This document shows, piece by piece, positions 1-6,166 of a stretch of 47,373 nucleotides of DNA. The DNA is from an uncultured Prevotellaceae bacterium (lineage in GTDB: Bacteria; Bacteroidota; Bacteroidia; Bacteroidales; Bacteroidaceae). A model generated the notes under the pieces. The model was not told where the DNA came from and did not search any database. It saw only the letters and a list, made by a program, of their open reading frames with translations. Each line of letters opens with the position of its first letter. The first letter of the stretch is position 1. The translations under genes and the position numbers were made by a program. The DNA is taken from NCBI GenBank assembly GCA_902774925.1, contig CACYKE010000014.1:1-47373 (forward strand), written 5' to 3'.

Positions 1-375
1 GGGTGGTTGGAGATGCTTCGCAGTGAGTATAATAGGCGGTATGGAGGACTCTCCCCCGACCCCTCCCTGTCGAGGGAGGGGAGTAGAGACCAAGAGGAGT
101 CAATTATTATTAATTCTGGATACCGATCTGAGGCGGTGAACAAGGCTGTGGGTGGTGTGGCAGGGTCGAACCACCTGACGGGTTGTGCGGTGGATATCCA
201 CGTGTTGGGTAAGGAGCAGGCGATACGCTATGCGTGTATCTTGCTAGACATAGCGGACGAGTCGCAGGAGGACTTCGACGAGCTCTTGATAGAACAAAGC
301 GCTAAGAGCCTCTGGATTCACTTCGCTGTCCGTCCCTTCGCCAACAGGCGACGTATAAGGCTGATGAAAGGGTAG
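1..375 (+). CDS. M15-type (VanY-like) peptidase, 5' part outside the window
   Basis: This is the C-terminal part of a zinc D,D-peptidase of the M15 type, predicted to cut D-Ala-containing cell-wall peptides. The frame is open from base 1, so the true start lies upstream. Visible zinc-site motifs are SNHLTGCAVDI (His and Asp ligands) and, near the end, WIHFAV (third His). The family sequence NSGYRS...NKAVGG is intact. Between YGG and IIINSGYRS there are about 19 extra residues (LSPDPSLSREGSRDQEES), encoded by a GC-rich palindrome at 54-99. A second, diverged copy with the same insertion lies at the right edge on the other strand. Family assignment is firm. Whether the interrupted enzyme still folds is unknown. 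Confidence 0.8.
   Translation, partial: GWLEMLRSEYNRRYGGLSPDPSLSREGSRDQEESIIINSGYRSEAVNKAVGGVAGSNHLTGCAVDIHVLGKEQAIRYACILLDIADESQEDFDELLIEQSAKSLWIHFAVRPFANRRRIRLMKG
54..99. repeat. In-frame palindromic element inside the M15 peptidase gene
   Basis: These 46 bases recur exactly, in inverted orientation, at 47328-47373, whereas the flanking peptidase codons of the two copies differ at many positions. The core is a hairpin: CCCCTCCCT at 60-68 pairs with AGGGAGGGG at 73-81 around the loop GTCG. The element is read in frame as about 15 residues, so it behaves like a protein-coding palindromic insertion. Confidence 0.75.
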
Positions 376-387
376 TTGTATTCACAA

Positions 388-418
388 AAAAAAGAGACCT
401 TTGCGGGTCTCTTTTTGA
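388..418. terminator. Bidirectional intrinsic terminator
   Basis: AAAGAGACC at 391-399 pairs with GGTCTCTTT at 406-414 around a 6-base loop. A T run follows on the + strand, and an A run precedes it that becomes a T run on the - strand. It would end both the M15 transcript and the leftward tRNA-Val transcript. Confidence 0.8.
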
Positions 419-422
419 TTTG

Positions 423-497
423 TAGGGACGGCCGGGCTCGAACCGGCGACCTCTTCAATGTGACTGAAGCGCTCTAAACCAACTGGGCTACGCCCCT
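423..497 (-). tRNA. tRNA-Val (anticodon CAC)
   Basis: The cloverleaf can be read by eye on the minus strand. The 7-bp acceptor pairs AGGGGCG with CGTCCCT (one G-U), with discriminator A. The D arm holds AGTTGGTTTAGA. The anticodon stem CTTCA/TGAAG encloses the loop GTCACAT, giving CAC in positions 34-36, which decodes GUG valine. The T arm is GCCGG-TTCGAGC-CCGGC. CCA is not encoded. The D stem carries a C12/A23 mismatch. A full promoter lies just upstream. Confidence 0.85.
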
Positions 498-515
498 TCG
501 TTACAAAATCGGATG

Positions 516-547
516 CAAAATTACTAAAATTGTTTCATTCCTGCAAA
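516..547 (-). promoter_or_regulatory. Promoter of tRNA-Val
   Basis: On the minus strand TTTG (544-547), a 20-bp spacer and TAATTTTG (516-523) match the Bacteroidetes -33/-7 consensus. The expected start is about 10 bases before the mature tRNA 5' end. Confidence 0.75.
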
Positions 548-577
548 CTTTTCCCCATCTTTTTACCTTTTAGGCAA

Positions 578-614
578 GAAAAAAGGTCCCAACGAACAAA
601 CGTGGAACCCTTTT
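578..614 (-). terminator. Intrinsic terminator of the secG operon
   Basis: Read leftward, AAAAGGGTTCCA is followed by a loop and then TGGGACC with a T6 tail. The stem has one bulged G and one G-U pair. It lies about 20 bases past the secG stop codon. Confidence 0.7.
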
Positions 615-635
615 GTCTTTGTAAACAGGCGATGC

Positions 636-1058
636 TTACTCGGCCTTTGCCTTGTCGTCAGCGGGAGCCTCAGCTGCAGGAGCTTCAGCAGCAGGAGCCT
701 CAGCGGCGGGAGCGGCAGCGTCCTTAGCAGGAGCAGCAGCATCTTCCTTCTGCTGGCTGGCACCGAATCCAGGCAGATTGTTAGGATTGGTGACGGGGTT
801 CTCGATACCCTCCATCACTGAGCTGTCAGCGGTAGCGGTGGGAGCAACCCATGCGCAAACGACGCTGATGATGACCATAGCGGCAGCCAGTGCCCATGTG
901 GCCTTCTCAATGAAATCGGTGGTCTTGCGAACACCGGCAACTTGGTTGTAGCCAGCGAAACTTGACGACAGACCACCACCCTTAGACTCTTGAATCAGCA
1001 CGATACCGATCATCAGTATGGCTGCAATCACGATAAGAATTACAAATAATGTGTACAT
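636..1058 (-). CDS. secG: Preprotein translocase subunit SecG
   Basis: SecG is the small membrane subunit of the SecYEG channel and helps SecA-driven protein export. The 140-residue product has two membrane segments (about residues 2-22 and 53-75), separated by the conserved stretch IQESKGGGLSSSFAG. Typical SecG ends soon after the second helix. Here about 60 extra residues follow, ending in a low-complexity tail of repeated EAPAA units and a charged end. It is the last gene of a leftward operon (sigma54 activator, lptE, TPR-like protein, secG) and is followed by a terminator. The family call is secure. The role of the tail is unknown. Confidence 0.93.
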   Translation of the reverse strand: MYTLFVILIVIAAILMIGIVLIQESKGGGLSSSFAGYNQVAGVRKTTDFIEKATWALAAAMVIISVVCAWVAPTATADSSVMEGIENPVTNPNNLPGFGASQQKEDAAAPAKDAAAPAAEAPAAEAPAAEAPADDKAKAE

Positions 1059-1075
1059 AATGTTTTGATTTTAAA

Positions 1076-1831
1076 TTATTTAATTTTTGAATTATTCTTG
1101 CTGTTTATTATTAATTTCTCGAGGAAACGTATCTGGTCGGTGAAGTAGGCGTTCTTTTTCGGATAGCGTTCCGCCAGTCGGCCTATGATGTCGAGTGCCT
1201 TCTGATAGCGTCCCTGTTTGATATAGATACGCGCCAAGGTCTCGGTGAAGTATTCCTCTTCCACATCCTCCGTATTCTCTGAAGTCTGTGCCTCTTCTGG
1301 TTCCTGAGGCAGATCGTTGAGAAGGATGCGTCCCTGTTCCTGCTCGAGGAAGGTGTCGATGAGGTCTTGTCCCTTCATTTGTGGAGAATTGTCTTCCTTC
1401 GCCATAGCACCCTCGGTGGCCAACAGGTAGCTGACGTAGTCCACTGATGCGTCGGCTGGGGTAGGCTTGCGGTCCTGCTTCTCTTCGGTGCTATCTTCCT
1501 GTGGCAGTGCATCGAGGAAAGTGTCGATGAGGTCGATGGTGCGCGAGGACGAACTGTCTGTCGTCGGCTTCTGGCTGTTGTCTGTCAGCTGTTGACGTAT
1601 CTGATAGTGTGCAGCCTCTATCATCTGGAAGATGACCTTACGGTCTGTGACATAGATAGCAGCACGGCGGAGCTCCTCGTCGAACGAGGGGTCGTGCAGC
1701 AGATAAAGATTCTGCAACATGAGGAGGCGTGCCGTTTGGAAATACGGATGCAGCGCCAGCATGGAGCGCAGCTCGTAGAGCGTGTCGCGATCCATCAGCT
1801 CGGGGTGGTCAATGAGTTCCGTTATTTCCAT
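1076..1831 (-). CDS. TPR-like protein of the lptE-secG operon, function unknown
   Basis: This 251-residue protein has no signal peptide and is probably cytoplasmic. Its N-terminal half is helical (DRDTLYELRSMLALHPYFQTA). A long acidic, Ser/Thr/Gln-rich linker follows (about residues 85-185). It ends with one clear tetratricopeptide-like unit (ETLARIYIKQGRYQKALDII followed by YPKKNAYF) and a basic tail. It holds a duplicated LIDTFL motif (residues about 100 and 157). The gene sits between lptE and secG, 17 bases from secG. I recognise the arrangement as common in Bacteroidales but know of no assigned function. An adaptor role is only an inference from the TPR. Confidence 0.75.
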   Translation of the reverse strand: MEITELIDHPELMDRDTLYELRSMLALHPYFQTARLLMLQNLYLLHDPSFDEELRRAAIYVTDRKVIFQMIEAAHYQIRQQLTDNSQKPTTDSSSSRTIDLIDTFLDALPQEDSTEEKQDRKPTPADASVDYVSYLLATEGAMAKEDNSPQMKGQDLIDTFLEQEQGRILLNDLPQEPEEAQTSENTEDVEEEYFTETLARIYIKQGRYQKALDIIGRLAERYPKKNAYFTDQIRFLEKLIINSKNNSKIK

Positions 1832-1885
1832 ATCTTATATCTTATTTTATATCTTACCTCTTACTTCTTGCCTCTTACCTCTATA
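1829..1885. repeat. Heptanucleotide array filling the lptE/TPR spacer
   Basis: Degenerate 7-bp units (TATCTTA, TCTTACC, TCTTACT, TCTTGCC) run from the TPR-gene start codon to the lptE stop. The period is 7, with one 5-bp slip near 1845. The array makes up almost the whole spacer. Confidence 0.7.
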
Positions 1886-2410
1886 TTACCAGTTCGCCAC
1901 AGTGGCATTAAATATCTCTTCGCAGATACTCTTACACATCTGTGAGACCAGCTCTTCCTGTACGGAGTTCAGCGAACGTGTGGTCTCGTAACTCTGGCTG
2001 GCCGAGAATGTACGCTCAAAGTCCTCGTTGTGATTGGCGTTGTTGGTGAAACGTACGTTGACAGTCATTGTCAGTTCCGTCTGAGCCGAGTAGCCTTCTG
2101 AGCTGACCGACTTGTTGCGTTGCGTGTATTGCGTAATCTCGCCCTCAATCTTCAAGTCTCCGTTACGTTTGACTTGCGTGAGCCGAGTGTGGTTGGCAAA
2201 CTGATCCTTCAACTCGTTGTTGAACATGGGACCCATGGGACCCCATACATAACTGGCGCGGATGGGGAAATCGGCAATCTGGATGGTCTTCGTCTTGGTG
2301 TAGTCGATGCTGGCGCCGTTGAACTTATAGCTCACGGAACAGGCACTGACTGCCAACAGCCAACAGCTAAAGGCCAATAGCTTATATGTCGTTTTACTTG
2401 TCCAATCCAT
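1886..2410 (-). CDS. lptE: LptE-family LPS-assembly lipoprotein
   Basis: LptE plugs the outer-membrane LptD barrel and helps insert lipopolysaccharide. The 174-residue precursor has a lipoprotein signal with lipobox VSAC (Cys24), then the family start YKFNGASIDYTKTKTIQI, then FPIRASYVWGPMGPMFNNELKDQF. That matches the Bacteroidetes LptE type. The ATG overlaps the end of the upstream activator gene by 17 bases, so translation is probably coupled. Most of the hydrophobic part of the signal peptide (residues about 9-20) is encoded by a 7-bp tandem array at 2352-2386. Assignment is good by family and gene order. Confidence 0.85.
   Translation of the reverse strand: MDWTSKTTYKLLAFSCWLLAVSACSVSYKFNGASIDYTKTKTIQIADFPIRASYVWGPMGPMFNNELKDQFANHTRLTQVKRNGDLKIEGEITQYTQRNKSVSSEGYSAQTELTMTVNVRFTNNANHNEDFERTFSASQSYETTRSLNSVQEELVSQMCKSICEEIFNATVANW
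2352..2386. repeat. Heptamer array encoding the LptE signal peptide
   Basis: Five 7-bp units are visible on the + strand: GCCAACA twice, GCTAAAG, GCCAATA and GCTTATA. Translated on the minus strand they give a 7-residue period, LLAFSCW then LLAVSA. The same unit family occurs in rlmN, radA and the SpoIID fusion gene. Confidence 0.85.
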
Positions 2411-3626
2411 ATTGTTTCAATCTCCTATATAGCGTCCTGTCACTGATGCCCAGTTCCTGCGCAGCTTTCTTACGATTGCCGCCATTACGGTTGAGGGCTT
2501 TCTCGAGTGCCTGCCTGCTCCAGTCGTTGACATTCAGGTTCTCCACCTCAGGCGACGGTTCTACATACTCTTCTGCCTCAGCCACTTCGGCCACGGGATG
2601 TGTAATAGGCTGAATGGGCTGGATGGGTGCGAGTTGTGTTCTCGGCAACTGTGACGGAGCCTGCACAGGCGTTGTACCCTGCACGTCTTCAATCTGTTTC
2701 TTCAGCGATGTCATCTCGCGTCGCATGTCGTTGACGTTTGAGCGCAGTTCGAAGAGAATCTTATAGAGAATCTCACGTTCGTTTTCAAACGAATGGTCAC
2801 CCTCTCTGTGGATGGTGGCCAGTTGGGTGGTCTCCAGGTCCTGCGGAATAAACTGCATGAGGATGTCGGGCGTAATGGTGCGTTCTGCACTGAGAATCGA
2901 CAGTTGTTCGGTGATGCTTTTCAGCTGACGGATGTTGCCCGGCCACTTATAGCGCATCAGCATCTGCTTGGCCTCGTCGGTCAGGACAATCTTGTCCATG
3001 CGGTATTTCTCTGCCATCTGAAGGGCAAAGAGGCGGAACAGCAGTACGATATCCTCACCACGGTCGCGCAAGGCAGGAATTTGTATCTGCACTTGGTTCA
3101 GACGGTAGTAGAGGTCCTCACGGAAACGGCCTTCGCTGATGGCTTTCTGGATGTTGACATTCGTGGCAGCCACGATGCGCACATCGGTCTTACGAATCTC
3201 TGTACCACCAACAGGGATGTATTCGCCATTCTCCAACACGCGCAACAGGCGGGCCTGTGTAGCCATCGGCAGTTCGCCCACCTCGTCGAGGAACAGCGTG
3301 CCCTTGTTGGCTACGCCGAAGTATCCTTGCGAGTCGTTGACGGCACCAGTGAACGAGCCCTTTACATGTCCGAAGAGTTCAGAATCAATCGTACCTTCAG
3401 GGATGGCTCCGCAGTTGATGGCGAAATATTTTTCGCGTCGGCGAGGCGAATTGTCGTGAATGATGCGTGGCAGAATGTCCTTACCCACACCGCTCTCACC
3501 GATGATCAGCACACTAAGGTCAATGGGCGCCACCTTGAGGGCGACGTCCAGCGCGTTGTTCAGTGCCTCGCAGTTGCCTACGATGCTGTAACGCTGCTTA
3601 ATGTTCTGAAGTTCGGAAGTCTTCAT
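2394..3626 (-). CDS. Sigma54-dependent transcriptional activator without receiver domain
   Basis: This 410-residue AAA+ enhancer-binding protein should remodel sigma54 RNA polymerase. In order it shows Walker A GESGVGKD (about residue 43), the sigma54-contact loop, Walker B TLFLDEVGELP, a sensor region with FREDLYYRLN, the hinge WPGNIRQLK, a helical linker, a Pro/Gln-rich spacer, and a C-terminal Fis-type helix-turn-helix (GGNRKKAAQELGISDRTLYR). The usual GAFTGA loop reads GSFTGA. There is no N-terminal receiver or sensor domain, so activity may be controlled by abundance or a partner. It is the first gene of the lptE-secG operon, and a lone -7 box lies at 3653-3660. Targets cannot be read from the sequence. 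Confidence 0.88.
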   Translation of the reverse strand: MKTSELQNIKQRYSIVGNCEALNNALDVALKVAPIDLSVLIIGESGVGKDILPRIIHDNSPRRREKYFAINCGAIPEGTIDSELFGHVKGSFTGAVNDSQGYFGVANKGTLFLDEVGELPMATQARLLRVLENGEYIPVGGTEIRKTDVRIVAATNVNIQKAISEGRFREDLYYRLNQVQIQIPALRDRGEDIVLLFRLFALQMAEKYRMDKIVLTDEAKQMLMRYKWPGNIRQLKSITEQLSILSAERTITPDILMQFIPQDLETTQLATIHREGDHSFENEREILYKILFELRSNVNDMRREMTSLKKQIEDVQGTTPVQAPSQLPRTQLAPIQPIQPITHPVAEVAEAEEYVEPSPEVENLNVNDWSRQALEKALNRNGGNRKKAAQELGISDRTLYRRLKQYGLDK

Positions 3627-3652
3627 TCAACCGTTTTTTACGCAATTGGCTG

Positions 3653-3660
3653 CAAAGGTA
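3653..3660 (-). promoter_or_regulatory. -7 box upstream of the sigma54 activator
   Basis: TACCTTTG on the minus strand lies 27 bases before the start codon. No TTTG is found 20 bases further upstream, so this is a weak or activator-dependent candidate. Confidence 0.5.
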
Positions 3661-3699
3661 CAAAGAAAATCTGACATAATGGCATACTTTGGCAGAAAT

Positions 3700-4872
3700 T
3701 TAACTTTCCGCTGCCGTTTCATGTTCTGTTTCTTTCTTTTCGTCGCCACCATCGGCAGGTTTGTCCTTGCGGAACTGGTCTTTAGGACGAACGGCAAAGC
3801 GAGCCTTCTCGCCATCTTCACGCTTCTCGTGGAACAGCTTGGGAAGCGGATTCTTCAGCGGCTCGTCATAGTTTCTGCGATTGCGGAATACGTCGATGGC
3901 GGTGTAGATGGCCTGACGCATGGATTGTTCGTCGGCCTTGCCTTGTCCGGCTATGTCGTAGGCGGTACCATGATCGGGCGATGTACGTACGATAGGCAGT
4001 CCGGCAGTATAGTTAACGCCATTTTCCAGCGCGATAGTCTTGAACGGAGCCAGTCCCTGGTCGTGATACATGGCCAGCACACCATCGAAACGGTCGTAGT
4101 TGCCTGAGCCGAAGAAACCATCAGCAGGGTAGGGGCCAAATGCCTGAATGCCCTTCTTTGCCAGTTCCTCGATGGCTGGTGCGATGATGTCTTTCTCCTC
4201 AGAACCCAAGAGTCCGTCGTCGCCGGCATGGGGATTCAGTGCCAGCACGGCAATGCGTGGACATGAGATGCGGAAGTCGCGTTTCAGGGTCGTATGGAAA
4301 ATGGTCGCTTTCTCCATGATACTTTCTTTGGTGATGGCGCGAGCCACATCCTTAATAGCCAAATGTGTCGTGACGAGGGCCACACGCAGTGTCTCGTTCA
4401 TCAGTATCATCAAGGCTTTCTGTCCGTCGCCCACGCTGGTCTCGATATACTCCGTGTGGCCAGGGAAGTGGAATCCCGGACTTTGGATGGTCGCTTTGTT
4501 GATGGGGGCGGTCACCAGCACGTCGTATAGGCCTTTGCGGAAGTCGGTCATGGCGCGGTCCAATGCCTTGAAGGCTGCTTCGCCAGCCTCTGCAGAGGGA
4601 GTGCCCAACTCTATCTTTATTTCTTTGTCGAAGCAATTCAGCATGTTTACGCGTCCGTCGCGAGCGTCCTCTGCGGAATTGATGATGGTGTAGTTCGTTT
4701 CCAGATTGAGTGCCTTCTTGTGGTAGGCAGCAATTTTTGGCGAGCCATAGACGATCGGTGTGCAAAGTTCGAGTATGGTTGGGTCAGCAAAGACCTTCAG
4801 AATCACCTCGTAACCGACACCGTTGGTATCTCCTTGCGTGATAGCCACGCGAATTTTTCTTTCTTGTTCCAT
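3700..4872 (-). CDS. pdxA: 4-hydroxythreonine-4-phosphate dehydrogenase
   Basis: PdxA oxidises 4-phosphohydroxy-L-threonine in the DXP-dependent pathway to pyridoxal 5'-phosphate. The 390-residue product shows the N-terminal ITQGDTNGVGYEVI. Metal-ligand motifs are FPGHTEY, LNPHAGDDG and YHDQGLAPFK, and TSPDHGTAYDIAGQGKA lies near the end. It is longer than the usual 330-360 residues because of a charged tail rich in Lys, Glu and Asp (last about 40 residues). The start is 10 bases after the rlmN stop, joined by an octamer-repeat spacer, so the two are probably co-transcribed from the rlmN promoter. Confidence 0.93.
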   Translation of the reverse strand: MEQERKIRVAITQGDTNGVGYEVILKVFADPTILELCTPIVYGSPKIAAYHKKALNLETNYTIINSAEDARDGRVNMLNCFDKEIKIELGTPSAEAGEAAFKALDRAMTDFRKGLYDVLVTAPINKATIQSPGFHFPGHTEYIETSVGDGQKALMILMNETLRVALVTTHLAIKDVARAITKESIMEKATIFHTTLKRDFRISCPRIAVLALNPHAGDDGLLGSEEKDIIAPAIEELAKKGIQAFGPYPADGFFGSGNYDRFDGVLAMYHDQGLAPFKTIALENGVNYTAGLPIVRTSPDHGTAYDIAGQGKADEQSMRQAIYTAIDVFRNRRNYDEPLKNPLPKLFHEKREDGEKARFAVRPKDQFRKDKPADGGDEKKETEHETAAES

Positions 4873-4899
4873 AATTATGTCGTTATTTCGTTATTCTTT
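4873..4899. repeat. Octamer repeat at the rlmN/pdxA junction
   Basis: On the minus strand an 8-bp period runs through CGAAATAA and CGACATAA. It includes the rlmN stop codon and reaches the pdxA start. The same octamer family is seen at 9845-9876 and 20311-20366. Confidence 0.6.
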
Positions 4900-5992
4900 T
4901 TGCTGTGGACAATAGTCCGCAGGCCGCGAAGATGTCCTGTCCGCGAGAGGCCCTGATAGTGGTGGTGATGCCGTGAGCAGTCAGGTAGTCGCGCAATGCC
5001 TCCATACGTTTCTCGTCCGATGCTGGCAGGTTGACATTGGGAATCTCGTGGAAACGAATCAGATTCACACGACATTCCAGTCCCTCCAGCAGTTTCGCGA
5101 TTTCGCGTCCATAGAGCGGCGTATCGTTCAGTCCGCCAAAGCAGATGTATTCGAACGAGCATCGGCGCTGGTGTGTGAAATCGTATTGCTTCAGTAGGGC
5201 GATGGTGTCGGCCAAGGGCATGGCTTTCTCGGCAGGCATCAGTTGCAGACGCTGTTCGTGCAGGGGTGAATGCATGGAGATGGCCACGTGGCATTCGCTT
5301 TCGTCGAGGAACCGCTTCAGCTTATTTTTCACACCCACGCTGCTCACCGTAATCCGTTTGGGGCTCCACTGCCAACCCCATTCTGCCGTCATGATGTCAC
5401 ACGTCTGTAATACGGCATCGAGATTGTCCATGGGTTCGCCTTGTCCCATAAACACGATATTTGTCAGGCGATCCACCTCAGGCAGTGCATAGATTTGGTT
5501 GAGGATGTCCGCTGTTGTCAGATCACCTTGCCATCCTTGCTTGCCCGTCTGACAGAACAGACAGTTCATCTTGCATCCCACCTGACACGATACACACAGC
5601 GTTGCACGGTCCTTGTCAGGGATGAACACCGTCTCGACAAACAGTTGGCTATTGGCTTTTGGCTGTTGGCTATTAGCTGTTAGCTGTTGGCTGTTCTCTC
5701 GAAGAGAGTGTGGCGTTGCGAGGGCTGTTAGCACAGGGAAGAGATACTTGATAGTCCCGTCTTTCGAACGTTGGCAATCGATGGGAGCCATAGCACCAAC
5801 CTCGTATTCCTCGTTCAGCCGTTCACGGTTCTGCTTCGAGATATTCGTCATTTCATCGATGCTCTTCACGTGCTTCACGTAAAGCCACTGTGCTATCTGC
5901 CTCGCTGTAAAAGCAGGCATACCTAAACTGCCGACGATAGCTTTCAACTCTGTCGGTGTCAGCCCCAAAAGTCGTTTCTTTTGTGGTATCAT
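4883..5992 (-). CDS. rlmN: Dual-specificity 23S rRNA/tRNA adenine-C2 methyltransferase RlmN
   Basis: RlmN is a radical-SAM enzyme that methylates C2 of A2503 in 23S rRNA and A37 of some tRNAs. Seen here are the N-terminal helical domain, the cluster motif with Cys140, Cys144 and Cys147 (CKMNCLFC), GQGEPMDN, and the C-terminal RASRGQDIFAACG with the methyl-carrying Cys. The start at 5992 (MIPQKKRLLGL) is chosen because the promoter covers the longer upstream frame. At 369 residues it exceeds its relatives by roughly 25. The extra residues (about 88-117, with repeated ANSQQ) lie between KYLF and FVETVFIP and are encoded by a heptamer array. The enzyme core looks intact. Confidence 0.94.
   Translation of the reverse strand: MIPQKKRLLGLTPTELKAIVGSLGMPAFTARQIAQWLYVKHVKSIDEMTNISKQNRERLNEEYEVGAMAPIDCQRSKDGTIKYLFPVLTALATPHSLRENSQQLTANSQQPKANSQLFVETVFIPDKDRATLCVSCQVGCKMNCLFCQTGKQGWQGDLTTADILNQIYALPEVDRLTNIVFMGQGEPMDNLDAVLQTCDIMTAEWGWQWSPKRITVSSVGVKNKLKRFLDESECHVAISMHSPLHEQRLQLMPAEKAMPLADTIALLKQYDFTHQRRCSFEYICFGGLNDTPLYGREIAKLLEGLECRVNLIRFHEIPNVNLPASDEKRMEALRDYLTAHGITTTIRASRGQDIFAACGLLSTAKRITK
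5645..5693. repeat. In-frame heptamer array within rlmN
   Basis: Seven 7-bp units are visible on the + strand: TTGGCTA, TTGGCTT, TTGGCTG, TTGGCTA, TTAGCTG twice, TTGGCTG. On the coding strand they give the 7-residue repeat [19 protein letters not shown] small hairpin (CTCTCTCGAAGAGAG) follows at 5695-5709. Confidence 0.9.
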
Positions 5993-5994
5993 GG

Positions 5995-6112
5995 GTGCAA
6001 AGGTACGAATAAGTGAGCGAAAAACCAAATTTATTTGGGTTTTTCCGAACGGAAGTGCCTTCACCAAGGGAGAAAGGTACGAATAAGTGAGCGAAAAACC
6101 AAATTTATTTGG
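5995..6112. repeat. Tandem dispersed promoter cassette between rlmN and the fusion gene
   Basis: A unit starting GTACGAATAAGTGAGCG, followed by AAAAACCAAATTTATTTGG, occurs twice (6003-6038 and 6077-6112). The copies are separated by a segment containing GAACGGAAGTGCCTTCACC. The unit holds an inverted repeat (GAAAAACCAAAT with ATTTGGGTTTTTC). The same unit-plus-linker recurs at 43195-43283, and a shorter copy at 23307-23342. The second copy here has TACCTTTC instead of TACCTTTG at the -7 position and supplies the TTTG box of the rightward promoter. Confidence 0.85.
5998..6029 (-). promoter_or_regulatory. Promoter of rlmN-pdxA (copy A of the promoter cassette)
   Basis: On the minus strand TTTG (6026-6029), a 20-bp spacer GTTTTTCGCTCACTTATTCG and TACCTTTG (5998-6005) match the consensus. 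The ATG is only 5 bases after the -7 box, so the transcript is predicted to be leaderless or nearly so. Confidence 0.8.
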
Positions 6113-6139
6113 TGTTTCGTAGAAAAAATAGTATCTTTG
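6108..6139 (+). promoter_or_regulatory. Promoter of the GT2/HIT/SpoIID fusion gene
   Basis: TTTG (6108-6111), a 20-bp spacer and TATCTTTG (6132-6139) precede the start codon by 27 bases. The TTTG comes from the end of the second cassette copy. Confidence 0.8.
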
Positions 6140-6166
6140 CACCTAAAATTAGCAAAAGATAAAGTA

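Noticed and set aside
2793-3674. A 293-codon plus-strand frame opposite the sigma54 activator
   Set aside because: The activator shows all AAA+ and Fis motifs; the opposite frame shows none.
3679-3696. A possible sigma54 -24/-12 site (TGGCATACTTTGGCA) on the plus strand
   Set aside because: The GG-to-GC spacing is one base short and it would drive antisense transcription into pdxA.
5993-6142. N-terminal extension of RlmN by 50 residues
   Set aside because: The segment is the promoter cassette itself; transcription should start after it, and the homologous start MIPQKKRLLGL follows.
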